DNA from: a virus
Reading direction: 5' to 3' (one strand)
DNA: 64,000 bases
Virus record (IMG/VR): IMGVR_UViG_3300010389_000006
Location: 21,160-85,159 of that record
The notes under the pieces are model-generated. The model was not told where the DNA came from, ran no database searches, and worked only from the letters and a program-made list of their open reading frames with translations. The translations under genes and the position numbers were made by a program. This document shows, in pieces, positions 39,601 through 48,000 of the stretch; positions within the stretch are counted from its first letter, which is position 1, and each line of letters opens with the position of its first letter.

Positions 39601-42600
39601 TGTATACTATTTCCGTAGAGACTTTGTAACTGCTGGTTCTACTGGTGGCGGACTTATTACTTTTGCTGCTCAGTTGCCATTCGGTACTCAAAGATTTACA
39701 ACATTCAACGAGAAGAACTATGTAATTACTGTTCTTAATAAGAATGATGCAGACAAGGTAGAAACTGGAGATATTGTATACATTGACGAAGATAATGTAG
39801 AGATCACATCTGCAACCGATACCGCCAGTGGATTGGTATCTGGAAGCATCCAGTTCAATCTGCCAAGTTCATACTTCAATACTGGTTCTATTGAAGGAAT
39901 TGCAAATTATACTGCTCCCGAATTAAAACTAACTGCAACTCTTGAAGTTGAGAACGCTAAACCAAGACTAAAAACTGCTGTTAGAAACAAGAGAATTGTA
40001 GTTGATTCTTCTGGTGATAGAGTCATTCCTTTCAGAGGAACCGATTATGATAGTGATGTTGTTGAGACACTATCTTACTCAGATGCATTTAAGTTAAGAT
40101 ACGTTTATGAAGGAACTAGCACACAACCACCCGAGATTGATAGTGCTGGCAATCTTGTTTCTGGATCAGACGTAACTAATAGATTTACATTTGACAATGG
40201 TCAAAGAGACACAATCTATGATGTATCTAGAATTGTAATCAAACCAGGATATGAAGCACCAACTGGTCAACTAGTAATTGCATTTGATTACTTTGAGCAA
40301 TCACAAGGAGACTTCTGTACTATTGATAGTTATCTACATGATGCAGGTGTTCCTGAAGATGAGATTCCAACATTCAACTCATCTGTACTTGGAAATGTAG
40401 AACTCAAGAATGTAATTGACTTTAGACCTAAAGTTAACACTGCTACCATTGTTCCTGGTTTCCAAGATACTTCTTCACTAGAAGTCATCACCAGCAACTT
40501 TACTGGTTCTGGTTCTGTATTTGCTGCAACTCCTGCTCCAGATTCAAATCTTGAGTATACCTTCAAGTTCAGTCAAGTTCAGTACCTAGACCGCATTGAC
40601 GGAATCTTCCTCAATAAGAATGGTGAGTTTATTGTTAAAGAAGGCAACTCATCACTCAATCCTTCCAAACCAGATCCTGTTAAGGATGCTATTCCTCTAT
40701 TCTATGCATATGTTCCTGCTTATACAAATACAAGCAAGGATGTGAGGATCACTCCTGTTGAGCATCGTAGATATACGATGAAGGACATTGGCAAACTTGA
40801 GAAGCGTATTGAGCGTCTTGAGTATTACACCACTCTCAGCATTCTAGAGCAACAGGCTCTCAATATGCAGGTTAAGGATGAAGTTGGTCTTGACAGATTC
40901 AAGTCTGGATTTTTTGTTGATAACTTTGAATCACACAGCATTGGTAATCTAGTGTCTGTGGATTATAAGTGTTCTATTGATAGCAGACAATCAGTTCTAA
41001 GACCACAGTCAAAAGAAGATTCATTTACTCTAAAAGAAGTCTACACAAGACAAGATCAAAGATCAGTAGCTGGATATCAGAAGACTGGAAGTGTAATCAC
41101 ACTACCTTACTCTAAGTTAAGTCTACTTGGCAACAACTTTGCATCTAAAACAATCAATCCAAATCCATTTGTTGTAGTTCAATATGTTGGAGATGGCGCA
41201 GTTTCTCCCGCTATTGATCAGTGGTATGATCAAAGTGTAGAACCACTAGTTGTAGATACTAACACAAGTATCTTTAATATCTTCTTAGCAAAAGAAAATG
41301 TTAAAGAAAGTTTCTCCAGTTTACATGATTCCTTCATTGTCAACTGGGTTGGATCTTCACCATCTTTCACAGCGATTAATTCGCTTGGAGAACTCAACAC
41401 TACCCAGGCAAATGCTGGTGTTAAGGCAGCATCTGTAGGAAGTTCCTCAAATATTAGTCCACAAAACAATGAGATTGGTAAGGGAGTAAGAACTAAGACT
41501 GTTGGAGAGAACGTTGTCTCTACAGCACTACAGTTCTTTGCTAGAACAAAACCAATCAAGTTTGTAATTGGTAGACTAAAACCAAATACAAAAATTTCAG
41601 TATTCCTAGAAGGCAGAGACATTAGTCGTTGGGTCAATCCAGATCTCAGATTTACTGGAACTGCTGGAAACTCACTGTCTGCTTTCAATGGTGAGATTGT
41701 AACCGATGAAAATGGTAATGCTAGTGGTCTAATTCTACTTCCCGCTGGTAAACCACCAAGAGAGAATGCTACTTGGACAGGTGATGCAACTACTGTGGAG
41801 TATGATGACTCGGCAGAAGAAGTACGTTTCACGACTGGAGAACTTACATTTAGATTTACTTCCAGTGCTACAAATGCAGATAAGGCAACTGTAGATACAT
41901 ATGCAGAGGTTAAGTATTATGCTACTGGTGTTCTACCACAGAACCCTGCAAGCATTGTTTCCACAAGACCATCTTACTTCAAGTCAAATGAGGGTGTTCA
42001 GTTTGTAGATAGCAACACCGATAACCCAATCAGACCAAATCCACTTGCACAAACATTCAAGATTGAAAACTTTGAGGGTGGACTATTTGTAACTGGACTA
42101 GATCTCTTCTTCAGTAAGAAGAGCACCAATATTCCCGTTAAGGCATACATCACTAACGTAGACTTTGATAAACCAAGCAAGAACATTGTTCCTGGAACAG
42201 AGAGAACTCTATCTCCAGATACTTACCTCAAGTGCTACAGTAATGGAAACGTACTTATTAGTAGAGGTGAGTATGTTGTAGGAAAGAGTTCTGCTGCTTC
42301 TGGTCCAATTTCAAGAGTCGTTGATAAGAATGGCGTTGAGGTAACTCCTTCTTCTACAGGTGTTTTTGCTCTAACCAATGAGCAAGTCTATACACTCATC
42401 CTAAGCAATCATAACGGTCGTTCATTCATCCAGAATGAAGAGTTGGAAATTCCATCTGTTGAGTTGGCAAATGATAAAGATGGCACAAGTCTTGCTCTGA
42501 CAATTGCTAAAGACAGCGGAAGAGTTTCTGACATTAGAATTAAGAATCCTGGTGCAAACTATGATAGCGCAGTTCTAACAATTGAAAGTCCACAACTTCC

Positions 42601-44827
42601 TGGTGGTTCTGTTGCTACTGCAAAAGTTAATGTCTCTGGTGGAAAGATCTATAACGTTGATGTTTCAATTTCTGGATTTGGATACACCGAATCTCCATCA
42701 GTTGTCGTCAAAGGCGTCGGAAATGGCGCTGGAGGATGCGAAGTTGAGACTTTCATAGAGATTGATACCCCAGCAGTTAGAATGGGCGTAGCGACCGATT
42801 TTGAGGGTCTCACAGCATCTACAACACCAACCAGATTTGAGTTTGAATATCCTGTATATCTACAAAACGATACCGAGTATGCTCTAGTTGTAGAGACAGA
42901 CTCTAGCGATTTTGAGATGTGGGCATCACGTCTTGGTGAGACTGATCTTGCTACAAGCACAGTTATCACAACCCAACCAGCACTTGGATCTGTTTACAAG
43001 TCTCAAAACACCGAGAATTGGACAGAAGATAATTTTGAAGATCTGAAGTTTACTCTTTACAGAGCAGAATTTGATATTACTAGATCAGCAGAATTGCTTG
43101 TTAGAAATGAAGATCTTGGTTATGAACTACTAGATGCAGACCCAATTGAGACTAACGCAACTGCTGAGTCTATTGCTACTTCTAAGTTGTTCAAGAATAA
43201 CAACAGCGTTATCAAGTTTAACCACAGAGACAATGGATTTGAGGATAGTGGCAAGTCTTATGTCTTCTTCAGAGGAGTTAAGGATGTTGGTGGTGTAAAC
43301 TCAGAAGTATTCAACACCAACCTGTATCAAGTTTCCAACTCTGGTATTGACTCATATAACATTAGAACTATCACTAGTGCTTCCAGAAACTCTTTTGGTG
43401 GCGGTAGTTCCGTATATGCTACTTACAACAGAAAGTATGAGGTTCTATATCCACAGGTTCACTACCTAACAGTAACTGGAACCAAGATTGATACGTCTGT
43501 CAAGACAACTAACATTATTCCTGTTGATTCTTCAACAACCAACTACACCTCATACTCCGAGTCTGCATATGAAAAGACTTTCTTGAATGAAGCACACTAC
43601 TTTGATAATCAGAAAGTTCTTGCTTCTCAGATCAACGAGACTCTCAATAATCTGAGCAGATCTCTTACTTATAAGATGGCATTGTCTTCCACAGTGTCTT
43701 ACTTGTCTCCTGTCATTGATCTTTCTAGTGCTTCTGTCAAGACTGTTTCTAACAGAATTGAGAATGCTGGTGGTCAAGAAAACAGATATGGAAGAAGAGA
43801 TCAAATTCTAGAGTTCTATCCAGTATATACTTTCCAACTTTCTACCACAACTCCAGATGTTACTTACCAAAACAACCAGAGTGTAAAAGGAAAGACATCA
43901 TCTGCAACAGGAACCGTTTCTAAGGTAGATGGAAATACTGTTTGGGTCAGAGTCAGAACCAAGCAAGGTTTTGAAATCAACGAAGAACTTGACATGACAC
44001 AGTTCACTAATGTTCAGAGTGCTCCAACTATTACAGTTGGTTCTACTCCATCTCTAGTAACTCCTGTCATTAACAGTTCCACCCAGTCAGCAGCGGGTGA
44101 GTCTATTACAATTGTCGCTAGAAATCCCGTTGAGTCTAAGATTCTAGAGACATATGACAATAGAATCACTGGTAAGTCTATTATCTGGAATAGAACTACA
44201 AGACAACTAACTCTAAGAACCGACCAGCAACCAATTAATGATGATTACACTGCTAGAGTAATTGATAGCAATCTCTATGCTAGAGCAAACGAAGTGACAG
44301 ATCAGATTGCTGATATCTTCCGTGTTGGTGATATTATTTCATATCCAAACCAACCAGATGATGAAGCACTGTTTATGGAAGTTCAAAGAGTTTCTTATAC
44401 CAATGGTGTTGACTTTGTTGCCGAAGATACTTCTAAGAACAGTTCTTCTGCTGCCAAGTATGTAACCAAAGAGATCTACATTACAAATCCTGCCACTGCA
44501 ATTGATGTTCATCTACTTGCAAACATGAAGGATATCTCAAACGTACAAGTTCTTTACAAGTATAAGAGATCTTCCAGTCAGGAGAACTTTGAAGATGCTG
44601 AGTGGTTCTACTTCAATGAGTCTGGAGAACCAGATTCTCTAGAAATTGCTACCGCTGATAATAGCATTTCAAGCATCGTTGAAAAGCAGTCTGCATATCA
44701 AGATCTCAAGTATAGCGTTGCAGGTCTTCCCGAATTCTCATCTTTTGCAATCAAAGTTGTTATGAAGGGTGTTGATCCAGCATACGTTCCTAAGATTCAA
44801 GATATTAGAGCTGTCGCCGCATTCTAA
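36671..44827 (+). CDS. Giant virion structural protein, DUF4815-type (2718 aa)
   Basis: A 2718-aa protein. The N-terminus NPYYEDFDASKNFYKILFRP, then GYSIQGRELTQVQSILQNQI carries the DUF4815 signature (NPyyddFd..knf.kiLF.PG...Q.rELtq.Q) found in tail or baseplate structural proteins. A conserved coiled segment KDIGKLEKRIERLEYYTTLS begins near 1363. GSGY-type beta units occur near 745, 1956 and 1998. The rest is beta-rich and Thr/Ser-rich, typical of a large tail appendage or short-fibre connector. It replaces T4 gp9/gp10/gp11 in gene order and may serve in that position, but this is inference. Confidence 0.65.
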   Translation: MPQKTNLNVNPYYEDFDASKNFYKILFRPGYSIQGRELTQVQSILQNQIESFGRYAFKQGELVIPGEVGLNTKLDYVKLSSVSEVAVNDGNDIVYKKYDITQLVGQQLRGLTSGVIANVLAANLSTEATADTLYVSYINSGNSNTESTFRQGETLEVIDGVNTPLMVVGTDGSVLPTSINVTNPDTGDTTSLESPAMGYASAVKVEEGIYFVNGYFVRNEAALLVIDEYYDKPSAKVGFTIKEEIISPEEDSSLYDNAIGSSNYTAPGAHRLKISLELKEFALDAITDKNFIQLITVKRGQVQRKVTAADYSLIEQTLARRTFDESGDYVVDDFAIDIREFAQKDSNRGIYSADEFGLYNGYTAGEAARKMVASVGPGKAYIKGYEIVNKETKYLEINKARESLTSDNVTLKTRGLPTFSITNTYGSVPLNKEGSQLTAYPTLYLSSLFNDGYVGLNNTEASNNYRQTITRRGQFLDSNKGVRTITLEVVDVNIPIASIVASDLTDTFNKLWYVKTRAGTNVVDYVDVLSYSKVFKPAKNPGTTEESRFLEVTVTGLKSDLENIFIEYDEGSEEGKKRKLFLTEADARGDEKEDLSSTVFANIIDYSETITPVIGTAKPSNFFLQERGTGFNSDSDIVLSKGVEADGTQSYNAVFGLSYFDPQFFTKIKLETQPPSQSYGVGTYVYGLTSGAYGVVEGGPSGVYSTGRILFVKTLSGKFAPGETLKDEGGNLVKIAQENTISHFVVQERGLGYPTTSTIKIDGVSFDQGKIELGFLGQGIYRVDILDRTAVSNTYSRPPVVSIDAGEATPTTAAVIIPVLNRNTVITYTPQNVKSIGTSYGSGGANTFTADILVDDRNYADLYDVTDFTFFGKKGTKFLESTSFSADASSVVQQGDLIQFSDDSNNVIRAVVQYATIQKGSSKTRIYLDETLYDDVASTSVVRFRPVIQNANSGTLLFPTGSRSVQSVSAGPDDSKIVYYFRRDFVTAGSTGGGLITFAAQLPFGTQRFTTFNEKNYVITVLNKNDADKVETGDIVYIDEDNVEITSATDTASGLVSGSIQFNLPSSYFNTGSIEGIANYTAPELKLTATLEVENAKPRLKTAVRNKRIVVDSSGDRVIPFRGTDYDSDVVETLSYSDAFKLRYVYEGTSTQPPEIDSAGNLVSGSDVTNRFTFDNGQRDTIYDVSRIVIKPGYEAPTGQLVIAFDYFEQSQGDFCTIDSYLHDAGVPEDEIPTFNSSVLGNVELKNVIDFRPKVNTATIVPGFQDTSSLEVITSNFTGSGSVFAATPAPDSNLEYTFKFSQVQYLDRIDGIFLNKNGEFIVKEGNSSLNPSKPDPVKDAIPLFYAYVPAYTNTSKDVRITPVEHRRYTMKDIGKLEKRIERLEYYTTLSILEQQALNMQVKDEVGLDRFKSGFFVDNFESHSIGNLVSVDYKCSIDSRQSVLRPQSKEDSFTLKEVYTRQDQRSVAGYQKTGSVITLPYSKLSLLGNNFASKTINPNPFVVVQYVGDGAVSPAIDQWYDQSVEPLVVDTNTSIFNIFLAKENVKESFSSLHDSFIVNWVGSSPSFTAINSLGELNTTQANAGVKAASVGSSSNISPQNNEIGKGVRTKTVGENVVSTALQFFARTKPIKFVIGRLKPNTKISVFLEGRDISRWVNPDLRFTGTAGNSLSAFNGEIVTDENGNASGLILLPAGKPPRENATWTGDATTVEYDDSAEEVRFTTGELTFRFTSSATNADKATVDTYAEVKYYATGVLPQNPASIVSTRPSYFKSNEGVQFVDSNTDNPIRPNPLAQTFKIENFEGGLFVTGLDLFFSKKSTNIPVKAYITNVDFDKPSKNIVPGTERTLSPDTYLKCYSNGNVLISRGEYVVGKSSAASGPISRVVDKNGVEVTPSSTGVFALTNEQVYTLILSNHNGRSFIQNEELEIPSVELANDKDGTSLALTIAKDSGRVSDIRIKNPGANYDSAVLTIESPQLPGGSVATAKVNVSGGKIYNVDVSISGFGYTESPSVVVKGVGNGAGGCEVETFIEIDTPAVRMGVATDFEGLTASTTPTRFEFEYPVYLQNDTEYALVVETDSSDFEMWASRLGETDLATSTVITTQPALGSVYKSQNTENWTEDNFEDLKFTLYRAEFDITRSAELLVRNEDLGYELLDADPIETNATAESIATSKLFKNNNSVIKFNHRDNGFEDSGKSYVFFRGVKDVGGVNSEVFNTNLYQVSNSGIDSYNIRTITSASRNSFGGGSSVYATYNRKYEVLYPQVHYLTVTGTKIDTSVKTTNIIPVDSSTTNYTSYSESAYEKTFLNEAHYFDNQKVLASQINETLNNLSRSLTYKMALSSTVSYLSPVIDLSSASVKTVSNRIENAGGQENRYGRRDQILEFYPVYTFQLSTTTPDVTYQNNQSVKGKTSSATGTVSKVDGNTVWVRVRTKQGFEINEELDMTQFTNVQSAPTITVGSTPSLVTPVINSSTQSAAGESITIVARNPVESKILETYDNRITGKSIIWNRTTRQLTLRTDQQPINDDYTARVIDSNLYARANEVTDQIADIFRVGDIISYPNQPDDEALFMEVQRVSYTNGVDFVAEDTSKNSSSAAKYVTKEIYITNPATAIDVHLLANMKDISNVQVLYKYKRSSSQENFEDAEWFYFNESGEPDSLEIATADNSISSIVEKQSAYQDLKYSVAGLPEFSSFAIKVVMKGVDPAYVPKIQDIRAVAAF

Positions 44828-44836
44828 TTTCCGCAT

Positions 44837-45043
44837 ATGGGTTACATCAAAGTTAAAGGGCATGATGGTCTTGTCAGAGACGAGACCACAGGTGCCATCT
44901 TGAATCACAACGATTCTGCCATACAAGCTCGCCGTAAACAAAAACATCTGAGTTCCGCGTTAGACGACATAAATATGTTGAAGGATGAAATCTCTGAAAT
45001 CAAATCCCTACTTAGAGAGTTAGTAAAAAATGCCAGCAATTAA
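44837..45043 (+). CDS. Small coiled-coil virion-cluster protein
   Basis: A 68-aa protein: MGYIKVKGHDGLVRDETTGA, then a basic stretch and a C-terminal coiled coil DINMLKDEISEIKSLLRELV. The KV.GH.GLVRDE.tGAI opening is one I recall from cyanophage fibre clusters. It starts 9 bases after the 2718-aa gene and overlaps the next fibre gene by 14 bases, so it may be an assembly aid or connector. Confidence 0.6.
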   Translation: MGYIKVKGHDGLVRDETTGAILNHNDSAIQARRKQKHLSSALDDINMLKDEISEIKSLLRELVKNASN

Positions 45044-48000
45044 CGTCGCCAGAACAGACACCTTTGAAACTCAAAGGCAAAAAATTAACCAAATTGGTGA
45101 TCAGATTTTTAACATCTCTCAAGGTGGCAGCGATCTTGCTACTGGCAATTTGAAGTTGGGTGATGGAACTAGGATTGCTCCATCATTAGCATTTACTACA
45201 GATGCTTCACTTGGAATTTACAAAACTACTGATTCTGAGTTTGGATATGTTTATAATGGCAAAGAGTTATTAAACATTGGCATTGAGGGTATAAATTTAT
45301 TTAAAAATTTAAATTTACAAAGAAGATTTTTATATACAGAAGGATTAACTACATTAAACCCAGGTCAAAATTATGATCCAGGATCATATTCCAGTATTTT
45401 ACTAAATGGCGGAACTGGAAATGATGCTTCTTTAGACATTACCGTTACAGAATTTGTTGGAACTATTACTAATTCTGGTGTTGGATATTTTCCTGGAGAA
45501 TATCAGGGAGTAGTATTGACTGGAGGAAGTGGTTCTGGTGCTACAGTTTCTTTTGATGTTGATGGAATTGAAGGAAATATTACCAATGCTGGATCTGGGT
45601 ATATTCCAGGATCATACTCAAATATTCCTCTTGCTGGAGGATCTGGAAATGGTGCTACTGCTGATTTAGAAATCTTAGGATCATCAGAATTAACAGGAAC
45701 CATAACTAATTCTGGATCTGGATATACAAATGGAAGTTATCAGTTAGTTGGATTTTTTAACACACCAACTACAACATTTGTAGTAACAACAACTTCAAAT
45801 CCAGGAACACCTCCACCCGATAATGTGTATGTTATTGATGGAAACGTTCAGCAAGTATTGAGCTTAGAAAAAGGAAATACTTATAGGTTTGATACTTCTG
45901 ATGCATCAATGGTTGGTCATCCATTAGTATTTGATTTTGGTGGAAATGCTCTTCCTGGAGCAGAATTTGTAACAAGACAAAGTTCCGCTCAACTTGGAAC
46001 TCCAGGATCTTTTATTGATTTAATTATCAAACCAAATGCTTCTTTTAGCACCATCCAGTACAGATGCTCCGTTCATTCTGGAATGGGAGCAAGTATTAAT
46101 ATTACAACTGGAACAACGGGATCTTACGGATCTGGAGCTAATGCCAATATCACAGTTTCTGGTGGTTCTGTATCTATCGATTCTTGGGGAACCGCTGGAA
46201 ATGGATATCAGAATGGTGATGTACTTACTATTGACACCCTAGGTGGAACTGGAAGTGGTTTTAGTTTTACTGTTTCTGGTATTGCGTACACTGGAGTAAT
46301 TGATACTTTTACCATTGTAGAAAGTGGATCTGGGTATGTAAATGGCGATATCTTAGGTATCAATAATGCTGATGTTGGCGGGTCTGGATCTAATTTTGCT
46401 TTTACTATTAATAACAATCCAGGGAGAATTGATGAGGTTATTTTCTTTTCAAAGGGAATTGGTTATCAAACAAATGATGTTTTGGAATTACCAAAATCAA
46501 CATCTAGATCATCGGTAACTTTGCGTGGTAGAGTTCAAGGTGTTTCTACTACTCTTAGTATTTCATCTGCAACAATAACCATTGCTGATACTGATGGAAT
46601 TATTGCTGGTATGCAGGTAACTGCTGACCTCAATCAACCAGGACAGGTAGCACAAGGAACTACAGTTCAAAGCGTAGATAGTTCTACTCAGATTACACTA
46701 TCAGCAAATCCAACATCTGATGGATCTGCTTTACTAACTTTTCAATCTCCTGGATCTTTAACTGGAATAACTGTTTCATCAACCACAGGAATTTCAAATG
46801 GTTATAGAGTGTTTGTTTCTTCGGGATCTGGAGTTTTAGATTCAAACACCGTTATTTCTGGTGTAAACGAGCAGACTAACGAAATTATTATTTCCCCCCA
46901 ACCAATAAAAGCTGGTGTTGTTGATTTATTAATTACACCTCCATTTGGAGATCCAACAGTAGATTTTCAGTATGTTGTTGGAAATCTAGGAGTTGTTTCT
47001 GATTATTCTATTTCATATGGTGGTAGCGGATATATTATTGGAGATAATTTATCTGTCAATCCATCAGATTTAACACAACCAGAAGAAATTGATGTTATTT
47101 CTAGGGAAGTAGTGGAGATTTCTTTTTCTAATACAATTTCTTCTGGTGTTTTTAGCGTAGGAGATACGATTAGAAATAGAGATGGGGAAATTGAATCATT
47201 CTCTACTGGAAATACAACTTCAATTCCAGCAGCTGCTGGAAATTCATATACTGGTATTTCTGCTTCTGGTGGAAATGGAACAGGTGCTACTTTTAATGCT
47301 ATAAGAGATCAGCAAGGCGGAATTTCATTTACAATAAACTCCCCAGGATATTTTTATCAAGATAGTGATGTTCTGACTATTCAGGGATCTGATATTGGTG
47401 GAGCATCTCCTACAGACAATGTTCAAATAACTGTTTCATCTGCTTCATCTTCTCCATCTAGAGAAGTTTACAAAGTAAACTTGGATGGATCTAATAATCT
47501 CTCTAGTTTAATAGTTCAAAGTAGTTCAGAAGAACTTTTAGTTTCTGGAGATCAAATTTATCTAGACGGAACTACAACATTATATGAGCTAGATTCAAAC
47601 GGATCTTCTGGATTTAGATTCTTTTTTGTTATTGATGGAGGACCTCAAATTACTCCAGATCTAACATTTTATGTTGGAAACTCATATCAATTTAATTTAA
47701 CAAGTTCTTCTTTATCTGGAATTACATTTTTACTAAGTAAATTTAGAGATGGTATTTGGGATCCAAGTTATATTCAAAATATATCTACCACTTTATCTAC
47801 ATCATCAAAGCAAATTACAGTTTCTTCCACTGCAGGAATAGAAGAAGGGATGATCGTATCCCAAGCGCAAAATCCTGGAGACACTGGCAATATTTCTCCA
47901 TCATCTTTTGTAGAATCCGTTGATGGTCCAACAACACTAACATTATCAGAATTTCCTGATACTGATGGAACAGCAACATTAAACTTTAGGGGACAAGAAT

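Noticed and set aside
41230-41832. 200-codon minus-strand frame in the DUF4815 gene
   Set aside because: Antisense to a continuous virion gene, with no motif.
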